From NCBI GenBank assembly GCA_033852165.1, contig JAWSUZ010000004.1:1-64000 (forward strand): a DNA stretch of 64,000 nucleotides. The letters run 5' to 3'. The translations under genes and the position numbers were made by a program. The notes below the pieces were generated by a model. It was not told where the DNA came from. It worked only from the letters and a program-made list of their open reading frames with translations, and ran no database searches. Shown here in pieces: positions 17,362 through 25,301 of the stretch. This DNA comes from Agarilytica sp033852165. Lineage in GTDB: Bacteria > Pseudomonadota > Gammaproteobacteria > Pseudomonadales > Cellvibrionaceae. The number at the start of each line of letters is the position of its first letter. Positions within the stretch are counted from its first letter, which is position 1.

Positions 17362-17795
17362 AAATCTATTTCAGTTTTCGTTGCTGTAAAGTTTTAACAT
17401 TTGAGCGGGCGCTAACGGGGCACTATTATGGATGCCCTAGGCCTTGATATCACATGAAGTCCCTAGGAGGGGAGGCTTTTTTGGTAAGGCACGCTATAAA
17501 TGCCTCTTAGTATGATCGGCCGCAGTATTCTCAATCGCATGCTCGGCTCTGGCTGGCTTCCGGCTTCGGCCTAACTCCTACTGCCCGATAGACGTCCTGC
17601 GCGATCTAATGCACCCCATTCACGGGGTCAATACGGTAGGCGGTCTTAGCCAAAGAGTATCCTTTCCTTTTGTTCTGCTAGTCCATAGCCCTGCATAATA
17701 CCTAGAGAGATCTTCCCAATACACGCCGTAATATGACTATGTCCGATTGTGCTTTCTTGGATATACGTCCCGAAGTACTAGAGCGGACTGAAAAC
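17362..17795. other. Intergenic region, no gene seen
   Basis: About 430 bp between two convergent genes. It is more GC-rich than most intergenic DNA here and contains small inverted repeats such as ACCCC-ATTCAC-GGGGT near 17612-17627, and the GATGCCCTAGGCCTT 15-mer shared with 9573-9587. No open frame with coding character is present. It may be a decayed dispersed repeat. Confidence 0.5.
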
Positions 17796-18476
17796 TTACT
17801 GAGGAGTGATTGATAAAAATGGATTCACTATTTTTCCAATTAACCCTGTGAGCTTAACCGGACCTTCCGAGATCAAGAGACAAAGGCAGTCTTGATTCTG
17901 GGCGGCTATGGGTTTGTGGATTTCTCCTGGTTTCTGTTCGATGTAATCACCGGGTGCGTAAATCCCGTTAGCGTCTGAAAAGCTTCCTTCTAATACGAGT
18001 GTGACTTCCAGACCTGTATGGTCGTGTTCTGCAACTTTCCCGCCGCTTTTAATCTTGAGGAAGCGGACTTCATACTTGTTTTGACCGGAGGTCAATAAAG
18101 CTGATTTTAGTTTGGGTGTCAGGGATGACCATTTTAATGGTTTATTTTTGGGGACGAGTTTTTGAATGACTCTGGGGAGGTGGCGAGTGCGTTCGTCAAG
18201 AGCTTGTTCGTCCGGCTTTTTATCGTCGTTGGGATTAGTGGGAATTTGTTTGTTAGTTTTGATGCGCGTCATGAGTTGCTCAAAACTATTTTCTTTGACG
18301 CTAATGGGGTTTGCCTGCTGTAGGACGGAGCCGCCAACGGTGTTGTATTCCGCAACTTTTTGTTTGCATTCAGGGCAAAGTTCAAGATGGGCGGATACGG
18401 GAATGCTGAGTGCCCAGGCGAGGCTGCCTGCTGAAAATTCGGCTAATGTGTTATCGGTGGGGTGGTAGTTAGCCAT
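17796..18476 (-). CDS. chrR: ChrR-type zinc anti-sigma factor with cupin domain
   Basis: The 226-residue protein matches ChrR, which binds and silences its ECF sigma factor until singlet oxygen or related stress releases it. The N-terminal zinc site is intact (His5, His30, Cys34 and Cys37, in SAHLELCPEC), matching the four ligands known in Rhodobacter sphaeroides ChrR. The C-terminal half is a cupin with HDHTGLE, GDYIEQKPGEIHKP and preceding strands. A variable, Lys/Pro-rich linker separates them. The gene lies 5 nt downstream of the sigma gene on the same strand, the standard arrangement for a co-translated sigma/anti-sigma pair. Confidence 0.88.
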   Translation of the reverse strand: MANYHPTDNTLAEFSAGSLAWALSIPVSAHLELCPECKQKVAEYNTVGGSVLQQANPISVKENSFEQLMTRIKTNKQIPTNPNDDKKPDEQALDERTRHLPRVIQKLVPKNKPLKWSSLTPKLKSALLTSGQNKYEVRFLKIKSGGKVAEHDHTGLEVTLVLEGSFSDANGIYAPGDYIEQKPGEIHKPIAAQNQDCLCLLISEGPVKLTGLIGKIVNPFLSITPQ

Positions 18477-18481
18477 GGGGT

Positions 18482-19105
18482 TTACCTTGCTGAAAAAATT
18501 GAATGCGTTTGAAGTTTAAGTAGCCCGAGTCGGACGCGTGATTTAACGGTTCCGAGGGGGAGCTGTAGCTCATTTGCGATTTCGGTATGGGATTTCCCTT
18601 CCATATAAACTTTTTTGATGCAGCGAGACTGTTCGGAAGGTAGGGAGCTTAAGAGCGCCGCAACTTCTTTTTCTTCTCGGTTTTGCTTCATAAATACGAA
18701 GGGTTGGTTGTCTGTACTTTCGTCCCAAATATCTTCTGTTTCGACGGGGCTTGAGTTGATGTTGTGCTTGGCATATTTGCGAAGGTAGTCAATTCTGGCG
18801 TTCCGAGCGATGGTGAATATCCATGTACTAGCTGAGGCGCGGGTCGGGTCAAAGTAGGGGGCTTTTTGCCATACTTTAATCATAACCTCTTGTACGAGTT
18901 CTTCTGCGGCCTCTTCTGCGAGGAAGGTTTTGCTGGATTGGCAGAACCCTTTCAGTAGTGGTGCAAAGTGAGCAAACACTTCTGCGAAGGCTTGCTCATC
19001 CTGTTGGCTGACGCGCTTGAGTAAAACGCTCCAATTGTCGTCTCGTACATGGTTGGGTACGAGCTTGGGTGTTTGATATTCGTCGTGTGCCACTGAGTTA
19101 GCCAT
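18482..19105 (-). CDS. ECF sigma factor of the ChrR-controlled (RpoE/SigK-like) group
   Basis: A 207-residue sigma-70-family ECF factor. Region 2 includes FAPLLKGFCQSS, EELVQEVMIKVWQKAPYFD and STWIFTIARNARIDYLRK. Region 4 includes LPSEQSRCIKKVYMEGKSHTEIANELQLPLGTVKSRVRLGL. Pairing with ChrR places it in the photo-oxidative/singlet-oxygen response group, which recognises promoters of the type TGATC-N16/17-CGTA. A perfect candidate lies in the divergent intergenic region at 19308-19335. A weaker inverted candidate (CGATCA-N15-CGTAAC on the minus strand) might drive autoregulation. Confidence 0.88.
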   Translation of the reverse strand: MANSVAHDEYQTPKLVPNHVRDDNWSVLLKRVSQQDEQAFAEVFAHFAPLLKGFCQSSKTFLAEEAAEELVQEVMIKVWQKAPYFDPTRASASTWIFTIARNARIDYLRKYAKHNINSSPVETEDIWDESTDNQPFVFMKQNREEKEVAALLSSLPSEQSRCIKKVYMEGKSHTEIANELQLPLGTVKSRVRLGLLKLQTHSIFSAR

Positions 19106-19307
19106 AGTAAGTGAATAAAGATCGATAGGTGATTATAGAGCCTATATTCCTTGGCCTAAACTCCTAAACTATAGGCGCTTACTTTTAGTTACTTTGCTTC
19201 TTATGACTATTTACGTACGTACTTGGCGTTTGGATGACTGTATCTTGCTGAAATATTACGGGTTTTCAGCTGTTACGTCAGTGTTTCAACGTTGATCGAT
19301 ATGGTAT

Positions 19308-19335
19308 TGATCCAGAAGCCTGAAGTTGGCGTAAA
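19308..19335 (+). promoter_or_regulatory. Predicted ChrR-sigma promoter
   Basis: TGATCC (19308-19313), a 16-bp spacer, then CGTAAA (19330-19335) fits the known recognition pattern of ChrR-linked ECF sigma factors. It ends 27 bp before the ATG of the NTF2-like gene and points toward it. Known members of this regulon carry the NTF2-like and short-chain dehydrogenase genes directly behind this promoter. Confidence 0.7.
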
Positions 19336-19362
19336 ACTTATCAAGTTGGAGAATTTTATCCT

Positions 19363-19758
19363 ATGTCTCAGCTGATTGATGACTTTTATCGAGACTTTTC
19401 AGTTTCAAGTCTGGTCAATCTTGATCGTTTATATACCGAAACGGCGGTGTTTGATGAAGGTCCGATTCATAAGAATCAAGGTCGGCAGGCGATAGAGCGA
19501 TTTCTTGTCTCTGTGATAAGGGAGTAATCGATTGTCGTTTTGAGTGTGAGAGCGTGGTTGAAGCTGAAAATACAGCTTTTATTGAATGGTTTATGTGTTT
19601 CCACAATGTGCGCCTAGGTAAGCATGAGGTTACCGTGGGTGGTATTAGCGTGATTCGCTTTGAAGAGAAGATTTTTGTTCACCGTGATTATTACGACATG
19701 GGGGGTATATGAGCATGTTCCGATTTTAGGTCGGGCGGTTCTTAATTTGAAAGGATAA
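19363..19758 (+). pseudogene. NTF2/SnoaL-like gene with two compensating frameshifts
   Basis: Three consecutive frames together encode one 131-residue NTF2-like protein. Frame 1 (19363-19527) gives MSQLIDDFYRDFSVSSL to RFLVSVIRE, then a stop. From about 19530 another frame continues DCRFECESVVEAENTAFIEW to VHRDYYDMGGI. After the six-G run at 19700-19705 the first frame returns with YEHVPILGRAVLNLKG and stop. The total span is a multiple of three. It lies behind the ChrR-type promoter, where an intact NTF2-like gene is expected. It may be a recent pseudogene, or the six-G site may reflect a base-calling error. A ribosome site (TTGGAG) precedes the ATG. Confidence 0.75.
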
Positions 19759-19826
19759 GTTGGCCACGACGGTTTAATTTTATTTTAGATTTTTGTTCTA
19801 AGCGTGGTGTGAACGAATTGATGTGA

Positions 19827-20612
19827 GTGTATCGCGTGAGTAATAAGAATAACGAAAAACGTACTTTTTGGGTGACGGGGGCAAGCAGTGGCATTGGGCG
19901 AGAGCTGGTGCGCCTGCTAGCGATGCAGCGTCACTTTGTTTTTGTCAGTGCGTGCTCTGAAGATCCGTTGGCATTATTAGGTGATGCATACCCTGAAAAT
20001 ATTTCTCTGATCCCTATGGATTTAACGTGTCCGCATAGTATTGAAAAAGCTGGGGCGATATTGAAGATGCATACAGATCATCTGGATACGTTAATTACGT
20101 GTGCTGGAGTGTGTGAGGTTGACGATGATTTGCGATTGTCGTCTGATGGTTTTGAGCGTGTGACGCGCAGAAATTATTTAGGGTCAGTGGATGTGATACG
20201 CGTAGCGCTGCCTTTTTTACGTCAGTCTGAAAACTCTCCTCATATTGTGGGGGTGGGGAGTTTGTCTTCTGTGGTGCCTCTCCCTGGTATGGCGGCTTAT
20301 GGAGCGTCTACAGCAGCGTTAGATTATTGTTTGCAAAGTTTAAAAATTGATTTGGCACACGAAAAAATTGATGTGTCAATTGTTCGACCGGGTTTCGTTG
20401 GCATGACTTTCGCTCAAGAAAATAATTTTGATCAGGTGTTGATGACGTCGAGTAAAAATGCGGCTGAAAAAATATTACATGTTTTACAATGCCGTCGACT
20501 CTTCTTTGATTTTCCGTTTCGGATCTCTTTCTCGCTTAAAATCATGCGAATTTTTCCGTCTATTTGGGTAAATTTAATCGCGCCTAAGTTTAGGCGGGCT
20601 GGGGGGCTGTGA
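19827..20612 (+). CDS. Short-chain dehydrogenase/reductase, catalytic Lys replaced
   Basis: A 261-residue SDR. The cofactor motif is intact (VTGASSGIGRELV) and LITCAGVCEVDD corresponds to the NAG motif. The active-site segment reads SSVVPLPGMAAYGAST, so the Tyr-x-x-x-Lys motif has Thr (ACA codon) where the catalytic Lys should be. It may therefore be a weak or non-enzymatic member. It is 68 bp downstream of the frameshifted NTF2-like gene and belongs to the same ChrR-type operon. Other typical members of that operon (FAD-dependent oxidoreductase, DUF1365, cyclopropane-fatty-acid synthase-like methyltransferase) are absent after it. The GTG start is tentative. Confidence 0.75.
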   Translation: MYRVSNKNNEKRTFWVTGASSGIGRELVRLLAMQRHFVFVSACSEDPLALLGDAYPENISLIPMDLTCPHSIEKAGAILKMHTDHLDTLITCAGVCEVDDDLRLSSDGFERVTRRNYLGSVDVIRVALPFLRQSENSPHIVGVGSLSSVVPLPGMAAYGASTAALDYCLQSLKIDLAHEKIDVSIVRPGFVGMTFAQENNFDQVLMTSSKNAAEKILHVLQCRRLFFDFPFRISFSLKIMRIFPSIWVNLIAPKFRRAGGL

Positions 20613-21148
20613 GGAATATATTTTTTTGGGGGGGGGATGTTGATATTTGTTTAAATAAATATATCTATGGGTTTTAAGACTTTTTAAAATTATTTTTTCA
20701 GGTTTTTGATTTTGCTCTGCGCAAACATTTTATATTTATTTTGGCCGTAAACTCGAAATGCAAATGGTAATAAAATAAATAATATTATTTTATTAAATAG
20801 AAGTTATCCTATGGTTGATTACCTTTAAGTAATTTTGTGTGTGGAAAAATCACTGCATACAGGTGGGAGTTGGAATAGGTAATGTTATTCTTGGCTGCGA
20901 GCAGTCGTTGAGCGACTAAAAACTATTTTATTGGAAAATGTGGTGGATTCAGGAATTGATGATGTGTTTTTAGTTCTGGTATTTTATTTGTGTTTCTGAC
21001 AGTTAGGGTTTAGCGAGCGCGTGATTAATGTTTCACATTTCTTATTCGCTAAACCAATATGTCGCGATTTTCCTAGGTTTGGGTCCGTTTCGCATGAAGC
21101 GTAGCATTGATTTTTCTGTTTCCCCTGTGAGGTTGTTCAAATCCCAAT
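20613..21148. other. AT-rich intergenic region, no gene seen
   Basis: About 535 bp of AT-rich DNA with a T7-G9 homopolymer junction near 20622-20637 and long A/T tracts. Short open frames at 21028-21321 (+) are opposite-strand shadows of the small secreted protein gene. No RNA or terminator was recognised. The low GC content and position fit loss of the rest of the ChrR-type operon, which is inference. Confidence 0.5.
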
Positions 21149-21442
21149 CTACCAGTTGGATTGGGCATTTGCGATGGTGTTTGTCTGTGTTTCTTGCTTG
21201 CGCAGAAAAAATTTGGCGACTTTGTAATCCGATGTTGTTGCGCTTAATTTCGAAAAACAATCTCGTCTCGCTTGTTCTTGTGTGCGTGAGCAGTAGCTGC
21301 GCAGGGCTTTGTAGTCGCTGACAATTTGTTTGGCTGTGTCAGAACTGACTTTTAGTTGTTCTGATTGCGCATGGGATGCACCTAGCATGCTTGCAAGGAT
21401 TATGGATGATATCCAAAGGATATTTTTGTTTCCGGTTTTCAT
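21149..21442 (-). CDS. Small secreted protein, unknown function
   Basis: A 97-residue product with a classical signal peptide (MKTGNKNILWISSIILASMLGASHAQ, cut after SHA). The mature part of about 72 residues is charged, mostly helical in character, and contains two cysteines (SYCSRTQEQARRDCFSKL) spaced 11 apart that could form a disulfide. An AGAGG ribosome site 8 nt before the ATG supports translation. I recognise no family. It stands alone between AT-rich regions, 500 bp or more from its neighbours. Confidence 0.6.
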   Translation of the reverse strand: MKTGNKNILWISSIILASMLGASHAQSEQLKVSSDTAKQIVSDYKALRSYCSRTQEQARRDCFSKLSATTSDYKVAKFFLRKQETQTNTIANAQSNW

Positions 21443-21959
21443 TCTGACTGCCTCTTAGTTTTGGTTGTCGTCAATCTCTATTTTTATTGTTTTTTTTATA
21501 GCGAGTTGGCGCAGTTCTGTTAGTTAACGGTTATCGTAAATCATGACGTTGTGTCGTGGCTGTGATCAATTCACCATACGCTTTTGTCTTTTACAAATAA
21601 TATTATTTTTCGCGTTGTATTTGAACGATGTAACAGCTGTACATACTGTATTTGCATATTCCATTTTATCTTTTTCTATTAAATGTATATCCTTCTTGGT
21701 TATAGATTCTTGTATTACACTTATTGAAAATAAGTAAAAACAATTAACGGCGCCAATATATTGTCTGTTTTTTTTGATTCCGCAAAATGTTCGTTTTAAT
21801 TTTTATTTCGTCAAATGTCTGTCGCATTAATCTCTTGTAATTACTTTGAAATGTTAGTGTCGAAAGTATTTACACACGAGAGCGATTAAAAAATAGCAAA
21901 CAAATTGGATTTGTATAGAAAATTGTCAGCAAAAGACGTATTTATTTTTTAAAGAGGTT
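21443..21959. other. AT-rich intergenic region, no gene seen
   Basis: About 515 bp upstream of the small secreted protein gene and beyond the stop of the GGDEF gene. A hydrophobic open frame at 21543-21737 lacks a ribosome site and looks random. No stem-loop with a T-run was found beyond the GGDEF gene. Confidence 0.45.
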
Positions 21960-22865
21960 TTAAAGGCCAGAAATTATTTGGTTTCTGCCATTTTCCTTGG
22001 CTTTGTAGAGTAGTTCGTCTGAACGTTGTAATGCGGTATCAAAATCTTCGTTGTCGCGTAACTCGGTAATGCCGATGCTGACAGTGATTGAAAAGTTATG
22101 CTCTTGAAATCTGATCGACATTTTTTCGCACATACTGCGAATGCGTTCGGCCAATATTTTTGCGCCTTCTAAGGTTGCATCAGGGGAGCAGATGGCAAAC
22201 TCCTCTCCGCCTAAGCGGCCAACAATGTCGTAGTTGCGTCTAGCGCCATGTATCGTATCAATTAAACTTTTTAATGCTATGTCGCCGGCGGCGTGTCCGT
22301 ATGTGTCATTAATTTTTTTGAAAAAATCAATGTCGATCATCATGATCGATAGATGACGGTTGTGTCGGGATTTTTTTGAGGCTTCTTTTTTTGACAAAGT
22401 AAAAAAGTGGCGTCGATTATATATACCGGTTAAGAAGTCTGTGGTGGCGAGGGTATTTAATTCTATGTTGGCGTGTTCGAGTGCTTTTAACGCTGCGGAA
22501 AGACGTAGAGCTGAGCGCATTCGAGCAGCGAGTACGGGGTAGTCGATGGGTTTGGTTACAAAATCATGAGCGCCAAGGTCGATAGCTTGAACGATGCTGC
22601 TTTCTGTATCGCTGGCGGATACCATAATGACGGGGATATCTTTAGTGTCTTCATCGGCTTTGAGCGTTTCTAAAGTTTTGATGCCATCAATACCGGGCAT
22701 GTGGATATCGAGCAAGATGATGTCTGGGGTGGGTTTAATTCGAGCGCGTTCTATGCAGGATTGACCATCGAGAGCGGGAATAACATCAAAATTGTCATCT
22801 TCTAAATCAAAGGTGAGCAGGGTGATGTTGTCTTGTACATCATCGACGACGAGAACGTGTTTCAT
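21960..22865 (-). CDS. Response regulator with diguanylate cyclase (REC-GGDEF)
   Basis: A 301-residue two-domain protein. The receiver (1-120) has VVDDVQDN, the phospho-acceptor Asp in IILLDIHMPGIDG and the Lys in FVTKPID. The GGDEF domain (about 140-300) contains TDFLTGIYNRRHF and the active-site motif GGEEF in RLGGEEFAICSPD, so it should make cyclic di-GMP from two GTP. An inhibitory RxxD motif may lie just before the active site. It resembles PleD/WspR-type regulators. No kinase is adjacent. The start is ATG at 22865, and the heptamer array lies about 50 bp upstream. Confidence 0.92.
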   Translation of the reverse strand: MKHVLVVDDVQDNITLLTFDLEDDNFDVIPALDGQSCIERARIKPTPDIILLDIHMPGIDGIKTLETLKADEDTKDIPVIMVSASDTESSIVQAIDLGAHDFVTKPIDYPVLAARMRSALRLSAALKALEHANIELNTLATTDFLTGIYNRRHFFTLSKKEASKKSRHNRHLSIMMIDIDFFKKINDTYGHAAGDIALKSLIDTIHGARRNYDIVGRLGGEEFAICSPDATLEGAKILAERIRSMCEKMSIRFQEHNFSITVSIGITELRDNEDFDTALQRSDELLYKAKENGRNQIISGL

Positions 22866-22912
22866 ATAGCAGCTGTAATAACGCGGATATTTTGAGTATA
22901 GGTTATATGTTT

Positions 22913-22961
22913 GACGGGTGACGGGTGACGGGTGACGGGTGACGGGTGACGGGTGACGGGT
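22913..22961. repeat. Heptamer tandem array, 7 x GACGGGT
   Basis: Seven perfect head-to-tail copies of GACGGGT lie just upstream of the REC-GGDEF gene. The reverse complement unit ACCCGTC can be phased as CCCGTCA, sharing the CCCG core of the 32604-32673 array. Perfect identity suggests a variable-number tandem repeat. Confidence 0.95.
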
Positions 22962-23118
22962 GAATTAATAAATAGACCTGGCCTCGGTAAATTATGTTTT
23001 CTAGGGTGCCCTCAGGCTGTGGCGGTGCGTGGTTTTAATCCAGTTTACTTATAAAGTAATTGGCTTCGCTATTCTTTTTTCGCACGAGTATTTTTGGGGC
23101 TATCTAGTGGAAAGTAAC

Positions 23119-23550
23119 CTAGTGGTGAGTATTATGGGTGTTGAGGTAATCGAGTAAGGCTGTGCTGAATTGGTGAAGATCGCCGAGCGAGAAATTTTCA
23201 GCGTTCGGAAACAGCGCTTTTTGACTCGATGCTTCGATAAAACGATTTTTTCGTCGTCGAGTGGGGCTGGTGCTGAGGGCGATGTGGGTTAATGTCCAGG
23301 CAATGGTCGTACGCCAATCCACATCTGTCATGGTGCAGTAATGGCTTTGGACGATGTTACGCAATAGCCAGGAGCTGGGAGTTTTGATATTGGGGTTGTC
23401 GGCTTCGATGTCTCGTGCGAGACCTCTTAAAATTCGGACTGTTTGTTTGATTTCGAGCCCGCTGGGTAATTGAGGCCCGGGGCTAGAAAGGGCAATGTGA
23501 ACGCCAGTATTCGTAGTGTTATGTATCGAATGTATTGGTGAATTTTCCAC
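23119..23550 (-). CDS. Hypothetical protein
   Basis: A 143-residue open frame with GTG start. The sequence lacks a signal peptide or membrane segment. The central part (IKQTVRILRGLARDIEADNP to WRTTIAWTLTHIALSTSPTRRRKNRFIEA) looks helical and protein-like. I do not recognise the family. The start is only 24 bp from the dispersed repeat copy B, so the native N-terminus may have been altered by the repeat. Coding status is probable but not certain. Confidence 0.45.
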   Translation of the reverse strand: MENSPIHSIHNTTNTGVHIALSSPGPQLPSGLEIKQTVRILRGLARDIEADNPNIKTPSSWLLRNIVQSHYCTMTDVDWRTTIAWTLTHIALSTSPTRRRKNRFIEASSQKALFPNAENFSLGDLHQFSTALLDYLNTHNTHH

Positions 23551-23573
23551 TGTATGAGCAACCCCGCCATTAG

Positions 23574-23785
23574 TTAGTGCCCATTTACAAGCAGGTGTCT
23601 ACTCGGCAACTGCTCCTGCGTTGCTCTACCTACTGCATCCTTGCAGTCGTACGAACAAATTTAAAACGCCATCTTCACACGACTAAATATAGTTGCTTGG
23701 AATAACCAATCGCCCATATTTAGTGGTGTAAATCTGACACTTTAAATTCCTTCTCGCTACGACTCGGTTTATGGATGGGCACTAG
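23574..23785. repeat. Dispersed hairpin repeat, copy B (complete)
   Basis: The complete copy of the element at 1-200. Its ends are inverted repeats: TTAGTGCCCAT at the left and ATGGGCACTAG at the right. A central hairpin is formed by ACTAAATAT (23682-23690) and ATATTTAGT (23716-23724), and the loop carries TTGCTTGGAATAAC. It fills the gap between the hypothetical gene and nrdB. Size and terminal inverted repeats are MITE-like, while the conserved loop suggests a structured function. Confidence 0.8.
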
Positions 23786-23841
23786 TTAGTTGTTATTGAA
23801 CTGGTTGGAACAAGGCGTCCTTGCCTTTAATAAATTACGTT

Positions 23842-25194
23842 TTACCAGTTTAAAGCACCGCCCGTCTGGTATTCGATTACACGGGTCTCAAAGAAATTCT
23901 TTTCTTTGCGCAAGTCCATAATTTCACTCATCCATGGGAAAGGGTTTTGTGCGCCGACATACGCTTCGGGCAAGCCTAATTGGGAAAGGCGGCGGTTCGC
24001 GATAAAGTGGAGATACTCTTCCATCATGGCGGCATTCATTCCCAAAACACCGCGCGGCATACTGTCGCGAGCGTAGGCAATTTCAAGCTCTGCACCTTCA
24101 AGAATCATTTGAACGGCTTCGGCTTGGAAGTCTTCAGTCCACAAATGTGGGTTTTCTAATTTAATTTGGTTAATAACATCGATGCCGAAATTTAAGTGCA
24201 TGGATTCGTCACGCAATATGTACTGGAATTGCTCTGCGATTCCGGTCATTTTATTACGACGGCCCATGGATAAAATTTGGGTAAACCCACAATAAAAAAA
24301 GATGCCTTCGGTGACGGCGTAAAAGCCAATCAAATTACGCAGTAGTTCTTGATCTGTTTCTGGAGTGCCGGTATGAAAATCTGGTGCGCTAATGCCTTGT
24401 GTATGCTTGATACTCCAGGCAGCTTTTTTCGATATCGAAGGAAGTTCTCGGTACATATTGAAAACTTCTTGCTCATCCATTGCCAGAGATTCAACGCAGT
24501 ATTGATATGCGTGTGTGTGAATCGCTTCTTCAAATGCTTGGCGTAAAAGATATTGCCGAGCTTCTGGGTTGGTGATGTGCCGGTATACGGCAAGGACTAA
24601 ATTGTTTGCAACCAGGGAATCTGCAGTAGAGAAATAACCGAGCGAGCGTTTCACAATACGACGCTCATCATCGGTTAAGCCATCGGGGTCTTTCCATAGT
24701 GCGATATCCGCTGTCATATTGACTTCTTGCGGCATCCAATGGTTGGCACAGCCATCGAGATACTTTTGCCATGCCCAATCGTATTTGAATGGGACAAGTT
24801 GGTTGAGGTCAGCGCGACAGTTAATCATGCGTTTATCATCAACTTCAATTCGCGCCGCCCCCATTTCTAACTCTTCCAAACCTGGGGCTGGGTCCAAATT
24901 AGCTATGGCCTCTTTTGCGCGCGCGACAGGGTCTGATATTTCAGATTTTGTGCTGCCAGTAGAGGTGGTTTTAGCCTCGGGCACTGCTTGTTGCTGTGCT
25001 GGTCTAGAAGGTTGGTTTTCTTCTGTTGCTGCCTCTACTTTTTTTTCTGCTTTAGCTGTGGTTTCTACTTTATGTTCAGCTTTTGCGTTTGTCTCAATCT
25101 CGGATTTGTTCAGTGAGTCGAGAGTTTGTTTATTTATTTCCGCTTTTTCTGTGCTGTTCTGCGCTGGCTCTTCGTAATCATCCCAACTTAACAT
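23842..25194 (-). CDS. nrdB: Class Ia ribonucleotide reductase beta subunit
   Basis: The 450-residue R2 subunit holds the diiron-tyrosyl radical centre and works with NrdA to make deoxyribonucleotides. Characteristic segments are KRSLGYFSTADSLVANN, EEAIHTHAYQYCVESL, TEGIFFYCGF and LRDESMHLNFG, which carry metal-ligand Glu and His residues. The end GGALNW is the usual C-terminal tail docking to NrdA. The first 115 or so residues are a low-complexity Ala/Glu/Lys/Thr-rich extension, longer than in E. coli NrdB and related to extensions seen in some other gammaproteobacteria. The ATG has AGGAAG 8 nt upstream. It lies 107 bp downstream of nrdA, same strand. Confidence 0.96.
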   Translation of the reverse strand: MLSWDDYEEPAQNSTEKAEINKQTLDSLNKSEIETNAKAEHKVETTAKAEKKVEAATEENQPSRPAQQQAVPEAKTTSTGSTKSEISDPVARAKEAIANLDPAPGLEELEMGAARIEVDDKRMINCRADLNQLVPFKYDWAWQKYLDGCANHWMPQEVNMTADIALWKDPDGLTDDERRIVKRSLGYFSTADSLVANNLVLAVYRHITNPEARQYLLRQAFEEAIHTHAYQYCVESLAMDEQEVFNMYRELPSISKKAAWSIKHTQGISAPDFHTGTPETDQELLRNLIGFYAVTEGIFFYCGFTQILSMGRRNKMTGIAEQFQYILRDESMHLNFGIDVINQIKLENPHLWTEDFQAEAVQMILEGAELEIAYARDSMPRGVLGMNAAMMEEYLHFIANRRLSQLGLPEAYVGAQNPFPWMSEIMDLRKEKNFFETRVIEYQTGGALNW

Positions 25195-25301
25195 ATGAGT
25201 TTCTTCCTAATGTTTCGGTATATTTTATAGTCTTTATGTGTTGTGAGTTCGGGGCGAGTAAACTCGCCCATCGAACCACCCCCCACCTGTAGTCGTTTAC
25301 C

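Noticed and set aside
21543..21737. Hydrophobic 64-codon frame (+)
   Set aside because: No ribosome site, AT-rich composition, no recognisable family.
22913..22961. CRISPR-like array
   Set aside because: Seven-base units without spacers; a simple tandem repeat.
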